Part shown: piece after piece, positions 38,495 through 48,243 of the stretch | Position numbering within the stretch: the first letter of the stretch is position 1 | Layout: every line of letters starts with the position of its first letter | DNA from: CAVYXK01 sp963772445 | Lineage (GTDB): Bacteria > Pseudomonadota > Alphaproteobacteria > Acetobacterales > Acetobacteraceae | DNA: 64,000 bases | Reading direction: 5' to 3' | Assembly (NCBI GenBank): GCA_963772445.1 | Contig: CAVYXK010000001.1 | Coordinates: 930,001-994,000, forward strand | Made by a program: the position numbers and the translations under genes | Notes under the pieces: generated by a model | Told to the model about the DNA's origin: nothing | What the model saw: only the letters and a program-made list of their open reading frames with translations | Database searches by the model: none

Positions 38495-39034
38495 GTGAGC
38501 GAGACTGGCTTTCCGGGGAGCTTGTTCAAATCGCCAGACGGGCGTGTCGTCGGCATCTGGATCATGGGTAACGATTACCGGGTCAAGTCGGCATACTACG
38601 GTGGCTATCCGGCTGGCTACCTGAAGCGCATCCGGGCTCTGTTCCCAGACAAGCACCGAGTGCTGCATGTCTTCTCCGGTAAGGTCGACCTGGCGGCACT
38701 TCCCGGGGACACTGTGGATATCAACCCCGATCTTCATCCGACATACGTGGATGATGCCCAGACTTTGACAAAAGTCCCGCTTCAATCATACGACCTGATC
38801 CTGGCGGATCCCCCCTACAGCGTGGAGGACGCCGAGCGCTACCAGACCACAATGATCAAGCGGAATACGGTGATGCGGGCACTACAGGCGGTCTCCCCCG
38901 GGTCCCACATTGTCTGGCTGGATCAAGTCCTTCCGATGTATAGGAAAGACGCGTTCGCCATGGACGCGGTGATCGGCATGGTCAAATCGACGAACCATCG
39001 CTTCCGTGTCGTGACCATATTCCGGAGGCGATAG
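38495..39034 (+). CDS. putative DNA methyltransferase-like protein (DPPY motif)
   Basis: A 179-residue protein with YDLILADPPYSVEDAERY at about residues 100-117. That is the DPPY catalytic motif of N6-adenine methyltransferases. A preceding VLHVFSGKVDL could be a degenerate SAM-binding motif. It is short compared with stand-alone Dam-like enzymes, and lacks a target-recognition domain. Phage proteins of this type exist. Specificity cannot be told. Confidence 0.6.
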   Translation: MSETGFPGSLFKSPDGRVVGIWIMGNDYRVKSAYYGGYPAGYLKRIRALFPDKHRVLHVFSGKVDLAALPGDTVDINPDLHPTYVDDAQTLTKVPLQSYDLILADPPYSVEDAERYQTTMIKRNTVMRALQAVSPGSHIVWLDQVLPMYRKDAFAMDAVIGMVKSTNHRFRVVTIFRRR

Positions 39035-39292
39035 GAGAAAGTGTAGGCACAACAGTCGACGGCCGAGATCCCGTTGAGCCGCTGAAGCTACGAAAGCCCG
39101 TGCAAACGTTTCCCCCAAGCGACCGGGTCTGGTGATAACCGCCGGCAGCAATCTATTATTGTGGCCCTCCAGTGCGGCTGGACCCCAAAAATCAGCGGCA
39201 ATCAGGGAATGACGAGCACCACCTCCGCGTTGGGCACCGACCCAGCATCGATGCACAGAGTGGGGCTCATCCTTACCAAGCGATCGCCATCA

Positions 39293-39735
39293 TCAGGATA
39301 AGTCGCCTATCGCCTCGGCGCATTTATCGATCGCGCCTGGTGCAGGAGCGGCTTCTCCTGGCATGGTCGCCAATTTTTCGTCCGTTACAAACTTTTTAAT
39401 GGCAGTGTCTTTGTCGCCATATGACAGGGCCTTAAACTCCGCGATCTTGGCGCTCGCATCTAGTCTCTGCTGAAACCTTATTGTGCATATGCTTGCCCGT
39501 AATGCAACGAGCCCTTGTGCACCCTGCTCTCGTGCCTGCTCGACAACCGCTTGGGTCGTCAGCCAGCCGAGCGAGGTTAGGACGATTATTGTAATCACAC
39601 TCGCGATCAAAGCGGACCAAACGATGTCCTTTATCCTTCTGACCGTCGCTTCACGGCGAAGCCTTTTTTCATCTAACCGCGTTCTCTCGGCATCCCTGGC
39701 AGCTCTTTCAGCAGCTCTTTCATCCGTACTACTCA
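39293..39735 (-). CDS. membrane-anchored hypothetical protein
   Basis: Starts at MSSTDERAAERAARDAERTR behind GGAGG, seven bases upstream. A charged N-terminal helix of ~35 residues is followed by one membrane segment (IVWSALIASVITIIVLTSLG), then a ~90-residue domain with two Cys. No known family. Expected topology is cytosolic N-terminus and periplasmic C-terminus. Confidence 0.65.
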
Positions 39736-40034
39736 TCTTAACCTCCCAAATCCGTGACGTGCTGACGAGACGCGCTGCCCATCGTGGGATGAGGTGGTCC
39801 CCGAAAACTGGACAGGTCCTTAACCGGCATTCCCCGGATGAACGGCCAATTCGCCCGCCACGACGGCAGAATATCCACCGAACCGGGCCTTCAGCAACGG
39901 TGAAATCACCGAGAAGGCGGCTGAAGCCCTGGCGACTGGCCGACGATCGCTCTGAGAGCGAGAATCTGAGCCCACAAGCCTGCATCGGGACGCACGCCCC
40001 CCGACACCAGATAGGCCAAGTCTGGCGCTGATCC

Positions 40035-40880
40035 TCAACATCTGGCGGGCGGCAAGGGACGGAGCGCGGCTATGGCGGCCAGGATTTTCTCGAACAACGC
40101 GCGCGGCACCATGACTTCGGCCATCTGGAAGGTGATCGACCGACCATGCCGGACGATCTTCGCGCCGATCTTCACCAGCCGCTGGCGCAGCGTGCTCATC
40201 GACCACTGCGCAATCTGCCCGCGGCAGCGCCAGGGTGCGCAGGAAGTTGGCCAGGTTGTAGGCGAGCGCGTGCAATTGCAGCCGCACGGCATTCGCCTTG
40301 AAGCTTTGGCAGGACAAGCACGTCCAGGTGACGGCGTTCTTGCCTTCCTTGATCCACTGTTCTGCGGTGCCGCGCTGGTTGTAGAACATCACCACTCGCT
40401 CGGCCGGACGCGTCATGTTGGTCACGATAAAGCCGACGCGCGGATACAGTTCGCCGGGATGCCACTCCACCTTCGCCACGACACGGCGAGCTTTGTTCCA
40501 TGAACCGGCCTCGTAACTGAAGCTGGTGTGGTATCGCCGCACTTCATTCGCGGGGCGACCGACCGGGCGTGTCAGCAGCCAACCGATGCGTTCCTGCAAC
40601 ATCGAATTGGCGGGCAGACGGATGGTGTATTTGTAGCCCTCAGCTTCCAGGCACTCGTAGACCTCGGGGTTGGCGAAGGCGGCGTCGCCCCGGAATTAGC
40701 GGCGCTTCATCCGGTGCCGGTATCGCGTCACCACCGGCTCCAGCACATCGCGCCAGCCATCGGCGGAGTGCGCGTTCCCGGGCCGCAGCGCACATCGGTG
40801 GCGGAGAAGGTTTGGCGTGCGCCGAAACGGTAAGCGCGGCTGCGCTTCGTCGGAGAAGGTATACATATCCCGGCACATCA
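40035..40880 (-). pseudogene. IS1380 family transposase remnant
   Basis: Recognisable IS1380 blocks in order: RPGNAHSADGWRDVLEPVV, FRGDAAFANPEVYECLEAEG, HPGELYPRVGFIVTNMTRPA, RGTAEQWIKEGKNAVTW and RLQLHALAYNLANFLRTLAL, then KIGAKIVRHGRSITFQMAEV. The chain is cut by a stop (TAA where Tyr is expected before FRGDAAF, about 40697) and by a frameshift near 40215. The N-terminal third is missing. Confidence 0.8.
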
Positions 40881-41069
40881 CCGGCGGTGGCGGGCGGTCC
40901 CGAGGCTGCTCTCGCAGCGAGTAGCGTGAAGCGATTTAGCGTAGGTCACCGGAGGGCCGGGTCAGATCTGCTCCAGCCCCACTTTCAGAGCATCGAAGCC
41001 GAGTCGGAATGAGGCATATCTCGCACCAACGCTGCGAGGTTGACAGCCGATACCACCGTCGTAGGTGGC

Positions 41070-41280
41070 GGAGCGACCCATGCCTGGCCGCAGGTCTATC
41101 TGCCTGGAGCGGGTTGGGTCGATTTCGGCCCGACCAACAGCATCATTGGTGCCGCAACCTGATCCGCGTCGCGGCTGCATGGGACCCGGCACGTGTACTG
41201 CCGTTGTGGGGCACATTCACCAGTGCGCTCGGATCGGCCCTCGACATGCGGGTGGATGTCACCGTCACCGTCTGCCAAGA
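41070..41280 (+). pseudogene. transglutaminase-like protein, C-terminal remnant
   Basis: Reads GATHAWPQVYLPGAGWVDFG with PTNSIIG, then after a one-base slip near 41157 NLIRVAAAWDPARVLPLWGT and ALDMRVDVTV. This is the His/Asp region and C-tail of bacterial transglutaminase-like proteins. It meets the ATP-grasp remnant of the opposite strand at about 41280. Confidence 0.55.
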
Positions 41281-41739
41281 TTCGGGCAACCGCGACGGGG
41301 TCACGTAAATGGTCTCCTCGAAGAACGGTCCTTCCAGAGGATCGGGTTTATCGAAGAGGGCGAGGACCTTAAGTCGGCCCCCGTCGAGAAGCCCCTCCAG
41401 CGCCACCTCCCGGCCTGCAACATATCCTTCGACGAGGATATACTTGGCGGTGTCCCCCAAGGTCACAACGTCGGGCTGCTCCAGAATTCGCGTGATGCGG
41501 TGGAAGGCGGTGACGAATTGGTCCGGATTGTCAGCTCGGATGACGCCACGACTCGCCGACAGCATGAGCGGCTTCAGGACGCAGGGATAGGTAGCTTCGC
41601 GTGCTGCCCTTTCAGGGTCGGCGTCGACGGTCAGCAGGGAGAACGAGGGCGTCAGTAGGCCGCTATTGGCGAGTACTGTCCGGAAGCGGAACTTGTTGGC
41701 CGTCGCCTCCACCGATTCGGGCGCGTTGTGGGCCAGACC
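41281..41739 (-). pseudogene. ATP-grasp domain protein remnant
   Basis: Reads LAHNAPESVEATANKFRFR, YPCVLKPLMLSASRGVIRA, YILVEGYVAGREVALEGLLD and VLALFDKPDPLEGPFFEETI, the central ATP-grasp fold with the phosphate-binding Lys in CVLKP. Both ends are missing: the N-terminus at 41739 next to the CBS-BON gene and the C-terminus at 41281. It may once have been an amino-acid ligase or carboxylase-like enzyme. Confidence 0.7.
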
Positions 41740-41742
41740 TAA

Positions 41743-42371
41743 TTAGCAGCCAATAGGTATCGGCGGATAATCCATGTTGTCGTGCACGCGCCGCACACCG
41801 GGGATGTTCTCGGCCATGACGACCATAGCCCGACGGGCTGCCTCCGATTGGATGTATCCCCATAGATGCACTTCGCCATCAAAGACGACGAAGTTCCGCG
41901 ATCTTGCGGTGTGCCGGTGGACAACCGATGGCTTTCGCTACTGGCCAGCGCCTGGATCAGATTGGCCCGGCTGACGATGCCGACAAGCGCACCATTCGCA
42001 ACCACGGGTACGCGCTTGATGTGGTGCGACTCCAGAATATTGGCGATCTCCACGATCAGGGTCGCCGGATCCACGGTAATCACATTTCGGGTCATCACAT
42101 CGCTCGCTTTACGGCCATGCTCCCTGACATAATCCCTCGCCAGAGTCAGGTTCGATAACACCAGCTCCAGCCAACGGGACCGGCGGTGCTCGGTGCCTAT
42201 TTCAGCGCGGCCCAGCAGATCACCCTCGGTAATGATACCGACGACGGCACCGTCATCGACGACCGGAACCGTGCTGATCCGCTTATCAACCATGATTTTT
42301 GCCATTTCTGATACGGCAGTGTCCGGTGTGACAGTTACCACTGCACGGGTCATGATCGCAGACGCATCCAT
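41743..42371 (-). pseudogene. CBS-domain pair plus BON-domain protein, frameshifted in BON
   Basis: Two CBS domains (residues ~5-60 with VPVVDDGAVVGIITEGDLLG, and ~92-145 with RVPVVANGALVGIVSRANLI) bind adenine nucleotides. After about residue 155 the frame shifts: the other frame gives the BON domain end (FVVFDGEVHLWGYIQSEAAR, VPGVRRVHDNM-like). It shares 60% or more of its pattern with the divergent gene at 42586, from which it is separated by 214 bp containing one FNR/FixK box. Confidence 0.82.
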
Positions 42372-42466
42372 GAGCTATTCTGCCCCCTACTACCAGCAAC
42401 CTATGGTTCCCGCGCGAGGCGGGGTCACTACCTCCCCATAAATCAGATATCTGCTGCCCGATAGCG

Positions 42467-42480
42467 TTGACATAAGTCAA
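42467..42480. promoter_or_regulatory. FNR/FixK-type box between divergent CBS-BON genes
   Basis: TTGACATAAGTCAA fits TTGAY-N4-RTCAA. Its centre is about 102 bp from the left gene and 112 bp from the right gene, so one site could serve both. Confidence 0.7.
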
Positions 42481-42585
42481 TGTCGATCCCCAGCGCGGCT
42501 GCAATCTGTTGACTCGAAGGCTGGGCAGCTTGATCCTGTCCGGGGACGGCAAGCGAATTACCGAACCACGTCGGAGGGCCAGCCG

Positions 42586-43266
42586 GTGCAAGCGCGCGAT
42601 ATCATGACAACAAATGTCGTGACCGTGGGAACCGAGGTCTCCATCTTGGCTGTCGCCCGCGTACTGGCCGAGCATCGCATCAGCGGCGTACCAGTCGTCG
42701 ATATGAAGAACAAGGTCGTTGGTATTCTCACTGAAGGCGACCTTCTGCGGCGAAGCGAGCTTGGAACGGAACGAGACCGGAGCCTCTGGCTCGAGCTGTT
42801 CGTCTCGGACAGGCGATACGCGATTGAGTATGTTCAGGCTCACGGTGCCACCGCGGATGCGGTTATGACGCGCCACGTTATTCACGTTACACCGGATACT
42901 TCGATCGCTTCCATCGTGACCCTGTTCGAAATGCACCGGATAAAGCGGGTCCCTGTGATCGAAGATGGCACACTGGTCGGCATCGTCAGCCGCAGCAATC
43001 TGATCCAGGTCCTTGCCTGTATGGCCGATCAGGTCGCCCTGCTGACAGCCGACGACCGGCGGATCCGTGATGAGGTGCTGGCCGAGCTTCGCAGGCTTCC
43101 GCGGCCTCTCGAACCTGCAACCAGTGTCGTCGTGCTGGGAGGCATCGTCCACCTCTGGGGACTGGCGAGCACGGCCGCGGATCAGATCGCACTGCGCACG
43201 GCGGCCGAAGCGACGCCGGGCGTACGAGGCGTCAAAGATCACACAATGCCCATTGGGGATGCCTGA
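42586..43266 (+). CDS. CBS-domain pair plus BON-domain protein
   Basis: A 226-residue intact protein starting at GTG. CBS1 (VVTVGTEVSILAVARVLAEH, KVVGILTEGDLLR), CBS2 (IHVTPDTSIASIVTLFEMHR, LVGIVSRSNLIQ) and a C-terminal BON domain (VVVLGGIVHLWGLASTAADQ, PGVRGVKDHTM). Such proteins sense AMP/ATP or attach to membranes and are common in oxygen-limited or stress regulons. The partner is unknown. Confidence 0.88.
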   Translation: MQARDIMTTNVVTVGTEVSILAVARVLAEHRISGVPVVDMKNKVVGILTEGDLLRRSELGTERDRSLWLELFVSDRRYAIEYVQAHGATADAVMTRHVIHVTPDTSIASIVTLFEMHRIKRVPVIEDGTLVGIVSRSNLIQVLACMADQVALLTADDRRIRDEVLAELRRLPRPLEPATSVVVLGGIVHLWGLASTAADQIALRTAAEATPGVRGVKDHTMPIGDA

Positions 43267-43454
43267 CGCCTTCTATCATCCTTCATCAGTACGGGCTGAC
43301 CAACTCTTCGACGCGGAAGCTGGTAAGCGTGCTGTCCATCGAAATCGAGCATGCACAGATCGTTCATCTCTGCAAACTGTTCGCAACCACGGCGAAGTCT
43401 TTCGCATAGCAGACCCCTGACTCTAAGTTTGTCGAGCCAGGGGAACGACGATCT

Positions 43455-43934
43455 GTTCGACGATCGCCAGCTTGGTGCGTTGCGGCGCTCCGGCCTTCCG
43501 CGATGGCGCGCAGCAGCTTCGCCTCGATGGCTGCGCCGATTTCCGGCAGCGTGCGCAGCTTACCAGCCCCGACGGCTGCTTGGAGCTTGTCGATCGAATC
43601 GATCCCGAGCTTATCGTACGGCAGGTGCACCCGCTTGGGGCCGAGGCGCGGCAGTGCGTGCTGGGCTGTGATCCCGGCCGGCACCTTCCGCGCCAGTTGG
43701 TCGAGCATCGGCAAACGCCCGCCACGCGCAATGGTGACGATCTTGTCCACAAGATCCTTGCCGATGCCGGGCAGTTCGTCGAGGTCTTCACCCTCGGCCA
43801 GCATGTCGGCGACATTGCGCGGCAGCTCACCGACCAGCCGCGCCGCCCGGCGATAGGCGCGCACGCGGAACGGGTTGGCGCCCTCGAGGTCGAGCAGATC
43901 GCTGACTGGCGATCCCGGCGTTGACGACTGGCAT
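43455..43934 (-). pseudogene. DNA polymerase X family, N-terminal HhH remnant
   Basis: Starts MPVVNAGIA, as PolX proteins do (MPVHNAEIA type). A frame slip follows at about 43910, after which SDLLDLEGANPFRVRAYRR, ADMLAEGEDLDELPGIGKDL and LPYDKLGIDSIDKLQAAV show the N-terminal helix-hairpin-helix repeats that bind gapped DNA. The nucleotidyltransferase and PHP domains are missing beyond about 43470. The gene is divergent from pncB, with two FNR/FixK boxes in between. Confidence 0.75.
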
Positions 43935-43995
43935 GGGATGGTCGTCGCGGACTTCCTCTCGGTGGGCGAAGCTGCGCCCGACGGAGCCGATTGCC

Positions 43996-44009
43996 TTGAT
44001 CTGCATCAA
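43996..44009. promoter_or_regulatory. FNR/FixK-type box 1 upstream of pncB
   Basis: TTGATCTGCATCAA is a perfect match to the canonical FNR consensus TTGAT-N4-ATCAA. A class II start would fall near 44044, which supports the pncB start at 44079 over the ATG at 44028. Confidence 0.75.
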
Positions 44010-44031
44010 CCCGGAAGGGAGAACGACATGG

Positions 44032-44045
44032 TTGACCGAGATCAA
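44032..44045. promoter_or_regulatory. FNR/FixK-type box 2 upstream of pncB
   Basis: TTGACCGAGATCAA fits TTGAY-N4-RTCAA and lies 36 bp from box 1, centre to centre. It may act on the divergent PolX gene or modulate the pncB start. Confidence 0.6.
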
Positions 44046-44078
44046 GGAACGAAGGGGCATGTCGCGCATCCTGCGCGG

Positions 44079-45422
44079 ATGCACGAACCGAGCCTGCTGC
44101 TGACCGATCTCTACGAGCTCTCAATGCTTGAGGCCTACGCAGGCCACGGCATGGCGGAGACGGCAGTGTTCGAGCTGTTCGTACGCAAGCTGCCACCCCG
44201 GCGTGGCTTCCTGATGGCCGCCGGCCTCGAGCAGGCCGTGGACTTCCTGGAGACGATGCGGTTTACGCCAGATGAGCTGGCCTGGCTGGGCGCATCAGGC
44301 ATGTTCTCTCCGGCCTTTATCGAAGGCCTGGCGGACCTGCGCTTCACCGGTGATGTCGATGCGATGCCGGAGGGCACTCCCTTCTTCCCCGACGAACCGG
44401 TGCTGCGTATCGTCGCACCGCTGCCTCAGGCCCAACTGGTCGAGACCCGGCTGATCAACCTGGTTCATTTTCAGACGATCATCGCCTCTAAGGCAGCCCG
44501 CATGGTGCTCGCGGCACCCAGGAAGCAACTGGTAGATTTCGGACTGCGGCGTGCACATGGCGCGGAAGCCGGGCTGTTGGCGGCGCGCGCGAGCTATCTG
44601 GCCGGCTTTTCGGGTACCGCAACGGTGCAGGCACACCGTGATTTCGCCGTTCCGGTGGCCGGCACCATGGCGCACTCCTTCGTGCAGGCGCATGACGACG
44701 AGGCAACGGCCTTCGAGCGCTTCGCCCGGGTTCGCCCGAAAGACCTGACGCTGCTGATCGACACGTATGACACCGAACGTGGTGCAACCATCGTCGCCGG
44801 ACTGGCGCCGCGCCTCGCTGCGGAGGGCATCACGATCAGTGCAGTGCGGCTGGACAGCGGGGACCTCGCGTCGCACGCACGGGCGGTGCGGGCCATTCTC
44901 GACGCCGCGGGATTGCAGGGGGTCCATATCTTCGCCAGCGGCGGGCTAGACGAATATAGCCTGCAGGAACTGTGCCGCAGCGGCGCGCCGATCGACGGCT
45001 TCGGTGTCGGCACCAGCCTGACCACGTCGTCCGATGCGCCGGCACTCGATTGTGCCTACAAGCTGCAGGAATACGCCGGCCGTCCGCGGCGCAAGCGGAG
45101 CGAGGGCAAGGCGACGTGGCCGGGCCGCAAGCAGGTTTATCGGCGCTACAATGCAGATGGGACCATTGCCGGCGACGTGGTGGCCCTAATCGACGAGCCG
45201 GTGGACGGCGAACCGCTGCTGCGGGCCGCCATGCGCAAAGGCAAACGGGTCGGCGATCTGCCCAGCCTCACCGAGGCGCGCACGCACGCCGCGGCTTCGT
45301 TGGCACGATTGCCGGAGCCGCTGCGGAGGTTGGACCCATTTGCTGTCCCGGTAGAGATCAGCCCGGGCATCCGCCAGCTTGCCTCCCGGTTGGACCGGAC
45401 AGCGTCGATCCGCGGGTCATGA
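44079..45422 (+). CDS. pncB: nicotinate phosphoribosyltransferase
   Basis: A 447-residue enzyme of the Preiss-Handler NAD salvage route, making nicotinate mononucleotide from nicotinate and PRPP. Family segments are LLTDLYELSMLEAYAGHGMA, FELFVRKLPPRRGFLMAAGL, VDFGLRRAHGAEAGLLAARA, GTMAHSFVQAHDDEATAF and VRLDSGDLASHARAVR, which includes the phosphate-binding region. Start 44079 is preferred from the FNR-box geometry. The stop overlaps the next start as ATGA, so the two genes are coupled. PRPP would come from the synthetase encoded downstream. Confidence 0.92.
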   Translation: MHEPSLLLTDLYELSMLEAYAGHGMAETAVFELFVRKLPPRRGFLMAAGLEQAVDFLETMRFTPDELAWLGASGMFSPAFIEGLADLRFTGDVDAMPEGTPFFPDEPVLRIVAPLPQAQLVETRLINLVHFQTIIASKAARMVLAAPRKQLVDFGLRRAHGAEAGLLAARASYLAGFSGTATVQAHRDFAVPVAGTMAHSFVQAHDDEATAFERFARVRPKDLTLLIDTYDTERGATIVAGLAPRLAAEGITISAVRLDSGDLASHARAVRAILDAAGLQGVHIFASGGLDEYSLQELCRSGAPIDGFGVGTSLTTSSDAPALDCAYKLQEYAGRPRRKRSEGKATWPGRKQVYRRYNADGTIAGDVVALIDEPVDGEPLLRAAMRKGKRVGDLPSLTEARTHAAASLARLPEPLRRLDPFAVPVEISPGIRQLASRLDRTASIRGS

Positions 45423-46848
45423 CAGGAGCGCATTTTGCCATCGATGACCAGGACGCGGTGATCGACTTCCTGTCGCGCCCCGAGAGCTACGGGCTTTCCG
45501 AAACTAAGGTCGAACGGATCAAGACTCACTGTTCAATCGTGTTTCTGGAGGCCGACCGCGCCTACAAGCTGAAGCGCGCGATCCGCTATGCCTCGCTCGA
45601 CTACACGACCCAGGCGTCGCGCCTGTCGGCATGCCAGGCGGAGCTCGTGCTGAACCGCCGCACTGCGCCCGAGCTTTACCTTGGCGTGCGGTCGATCAAT
45701 CGCGATGAGCGTGGCGCGCTTGCGTTCGATGGTCCGGGCACCGCCCTCGACTACGTGGTTGTCATGCGCCGGTTCGCGCAGACCGATTTGTTCGACCACA
45801 TGGCGGACAGCGGCCGATTGACACCAGAATTGATGCACGCCCTCGGTGAGGCTGTCGGGCGTTTGCACGTGACAGCAGAGCCAACGCCGTCATGCGGCGG
45901 GAGCGATGCGATACGATCCGTTATTGCCGACAATGATCGCGAACTGGCCAAGGTTGCCGCGGAACTCGACGGTGCCGCCGTTGGCACGCTGAGCAGTTGC
46001 TCTCGCAGGACACTCAATGGCCTGGTCGGGCTGCTTGACCAACGGCGCGCCGACGGCAAGGTTCGTCGCGGTCATGGTGACCTGCGGCTTGCGAATATCT
46101 GCCTCTATGGCGGTCGCCCGACGCTGTTCGACTGCATCGAGTTCAGCGACGAGATCGGGTGCATCGACGTGCTGTACGACCTCGCCTTTCTGCTGATGGA
46201 TCTGCAGTTACGCGGCCGCGGCGATCTCGGCAACGTAGTCTTCAACGCCTATCTGGACCTCCTCCCGGAGGCGGAAGGCCTGCGGACCTTGCCGTTGTTC
46301 CTCGCCTTGCGCGCTGCCACGCGAAGCTATGCGTTAGCCGGCAGCGCGCGCCGCCGGGCCAACCCCAGAGAGGCAGCCCGGCTGCTGGCCCAGGCGCGGC
46401 GGCATATCGATGCCGGCATGGAGTTCCTCGCTCCAACGCGCCCACAACTGATCGTGCTGGGCGGCGATGAGGAAGAGGGTAGGGCTGAACTGGCGGACGC
46501 GATCGCCGCGCTCACCCCTCCGGCGCCTGCGCACGCGTGTTCCATCACGCCCTGTCCGACGAAGCGGTGTGGCGGGAGATGTCTCGTGTGTTGACAGCCG
46601 AATGCTCGGTGATGGTGGAGGGCGAATTGGCGACGCGGGCGGCGGAGACCGCCGCCGTTGAGCTAGCGGCACGCCTGGGTGTTCGTTTGCTTGCGTTCTG
46701 GCGTGGTTCATTGCCAGCCGGTCTGGATCCGCGGCTCTGGCGGACCCTTGATGTCAGCCAAGGAAGTTTGGTGGCCCTGGCACGGGCTGCGGCGGTGGTG
46801 ACGGGGGCAACCATGCAGGATGAGGCGTACACCGCGAGCCCAACTTGA
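45419..46848 (+). pseudogene. phosphotransferase / kinase fusion protein, frameshifted and with degenerate P-loop
   Basis: The first ~330 residues are an aminoglycoside-phosphotransferase-like domain (VFLEADRAYKLKRAIRYASL, VRRGHGDLRLANICLYGGRP with the catalytic HGDLR, LFDCIEFSDEIGCIDVLYDL). The C-terminal AAA/zeta-like kinase domain normally begins with a GxxxxGKS loop, but here it reads LIVLGGDEEEGRAELADAIA without the Lys. A frame slip at about 46530 separates the end (RVFHHALSDEAVWREMS, GVRLLAFWRGSLP). Substrate unknown. Confidence 0.78.
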
Positions 46849-46858
46849 CCTCGATCAA
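46845..46858. promoter_or_regulatory. FNR/FixK-type box upstream of the nucleotide operon
   Basis: TTGACCTCGATCAA fits TTGAY-N4-RTCAA. It overlaps the stop of the preceding gene, and its centre is 60 bp before ATG 46911, the spacing expected for an activated promoter. Confidence 0.7.
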
Positions 46859-46910
46859 TGCGCCGCCGCGGGGATAAACGTCCGATGGCAGCGCTGGAGG
46901 GAAGCTGGCG

Positions 46911-47591
46911 ATGACAGACGCCGAATTCCGGGCGGTGTCCGTGACGCTTCCGCCGCACGGCAGGCAAGGGCTGTTGGGCCTGCCTACCGGCTCAGTTGGC
47001 ATCGTGCTGTTCGCGCACGGGAGCCGCAGTAGCCGCCTCAGCCCGCGCAACAGGTTCGTCGCCGAGGCGCTGCAGCGCGCCGGGCTTGCCACCCTGCTGT
47101 TCGACCTGCTGACCGAGGACGAGGCGGCGCATCGAGCCAATGTGTTCGATATCGCGCTTCTCGCCGAACGCCTCGATCAGGCGGCAAGCTGGGTCGGCGA
47201 CAGTACGGCCGTGCAAAGCCTGCCGCTCGGCTTTTTCGGCGCCAGCACTGGAGCGGCTGCCGCGCTCGTCGCCGCCGCCGGGCGCACCGATGTGCGTGCC
47301 ATCGTCAGCCGTGGCGGACGACCCGACCTGGCTGGCGGCGCCCTGACGAAGGTCACTGCAGCCACGCTGTTGATTGTCGGTGGCAACGATCCGGATATCT
47401 TGGCCCTTAACCGCACGGCATATCGGCAACTGCACTGTGAGCGCCAGTTAGAAGTGGTGCCCGGTGCGACCCACCTGTTCGAGGAGCCTGGTACCCTTGA
47501 GGCAGTAGTTGCTCTGGGGCGTGCCTGGTTCCTGCGCCATCTGACCACACCGACTGCGGAGAGAAGGCATGCAATTCATCGACCGGCATGA
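46911..47591 (+). CDS. alpha/beta hydrolase (dienelactone hydrolase-like)
   Basis: A 226-residue single-domain hydrolase: GIVLFAHGSRSSRLSPRNRF near the N-terminus, nucleophile elbow GFFGASTGAAAAL (Ser in GASTG), acid in LLIVGGNDPDIL, His in VPGATHLFEEPG. This family is often encoded next to phosphoribosyltransferase genes. It is followed by that gene with a 23-bp overlap. Substrate unknown. Confidence 0.85.
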   Translation: MTDAEFRAVSVTLPPHGRQGLLGLPTGSVGIVLFAHGSRSSRLSPRNRFVAEALQRAGLATLLFDLLTEDEAAHRANVFDIALLAERLDQAASWVGDSTAVQSLPLGFFGASTGAAAALVAAAGRTDVRAIVSRGGRPDLAGGALTKVTAATLLIVGGNDPDILALNRTAYRQLHCERQLEVVPGATHLFEEPGTLEAVVALGRAWFLRHLTTPTAERRHAIHRPA

Positions 47592-48231
47592 GGCGGGACG
47601 ACGGCTCGCCGAGCGACTGCTGCCGCTGAAGGACAAGCGGCCGGTCGTCCTGGCGCTGCCGCGTGGCGGCGTTCCAGTCGGGTTCGAGATTGCTCGCACA
47701 TTGGAGGCCCCGCTGGACCTCGTGCTGGTGCGCAAGATCGGTGCCCCGCACCAGGAGGAACTCGCGATCGGAGCGATCGCCGACGGCAAAGATCCTCAGC
47801 TCGTGACGGATCCTGCCCTTGTCGCCACCCTGGACATCTCGTCTGAGTATCTTGAGAGGGCAAAAGCCGCTGCATTGCAGGAAATCGAACGCCGGCGCGG
47901 CGTCTATTTTGGTGATGATCAACCCGTAGGCGTCGACGGACGGACAGCCATTGTGGTCGATGATGGTATCGCTACTGGGGCCACAATGCTCGCCGCGTTG
48001 CGTGCCACGCGGCGACGGAACCCGGCCCGCCTCGTGCTTGCCGTCCCGGTTGCCCCGCGCCAGACGCTCAAGCGACTGCGGCGAGAAGTGGACGAGGTCG
48101 TATGCCTGGACACTCCAAAGGACTTCTTCGCCGTCGGCCAGTTCTATGCCGCGTTTCCTCAGTTGCGGGACGAAGAAGTGATCGCGCTGCTCGATGAAGC
48201 ACGGGCCTTCCTGGTGCCTGCCAAAATCTGA
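47569..48231 (+). CDS. phosphoribosyltransferase family protein
   Basis: A 220-residue type I PRTase-like protein. The PRPP motif is GRTAIVVDDGIATGATM at about residues 123-139, the N-terminal loop is LALPRGGVPVGFEIA, and the flexible region carries KIGAPHQEELAIGAI. Homologues of this erythromycin-esterase-neighbour type are found in hypoxia or stress operons. Base specificity is not evident. It sits between hydrolase and PRPP synthetase genes, so it may use the PRPP they provide. Confidence 0.88.
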   Translation: MQFIDRHEAGRRLAERLLPLKDKRPVVLALPRGGVPVGFEIARTLEAPLDLVLVRKIGAPHQEELAIGAIADGKDPQLVTDPALVATLDISSEYLERAKAAALQEIERRRGVYFGDDQPVGVDGRTAIVVDDGIATGATMLAALRATRRRNPARLVLAVPVAPRQTLKRLRREVDEVVCLDTPKDFFAVGQFYAAFPQLRDEEVIALLDEARAFLVPAKI

Positions 48232-48243
48232 CGGGAGAGACCG

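Noticed and set aside
43827..44084. Minus-strand frame between PolX and pncB
   Set aside because: It spans both FNR/FixK boxes and part of the PolX start; only the MPVVNAGIA part resembles a known protein.
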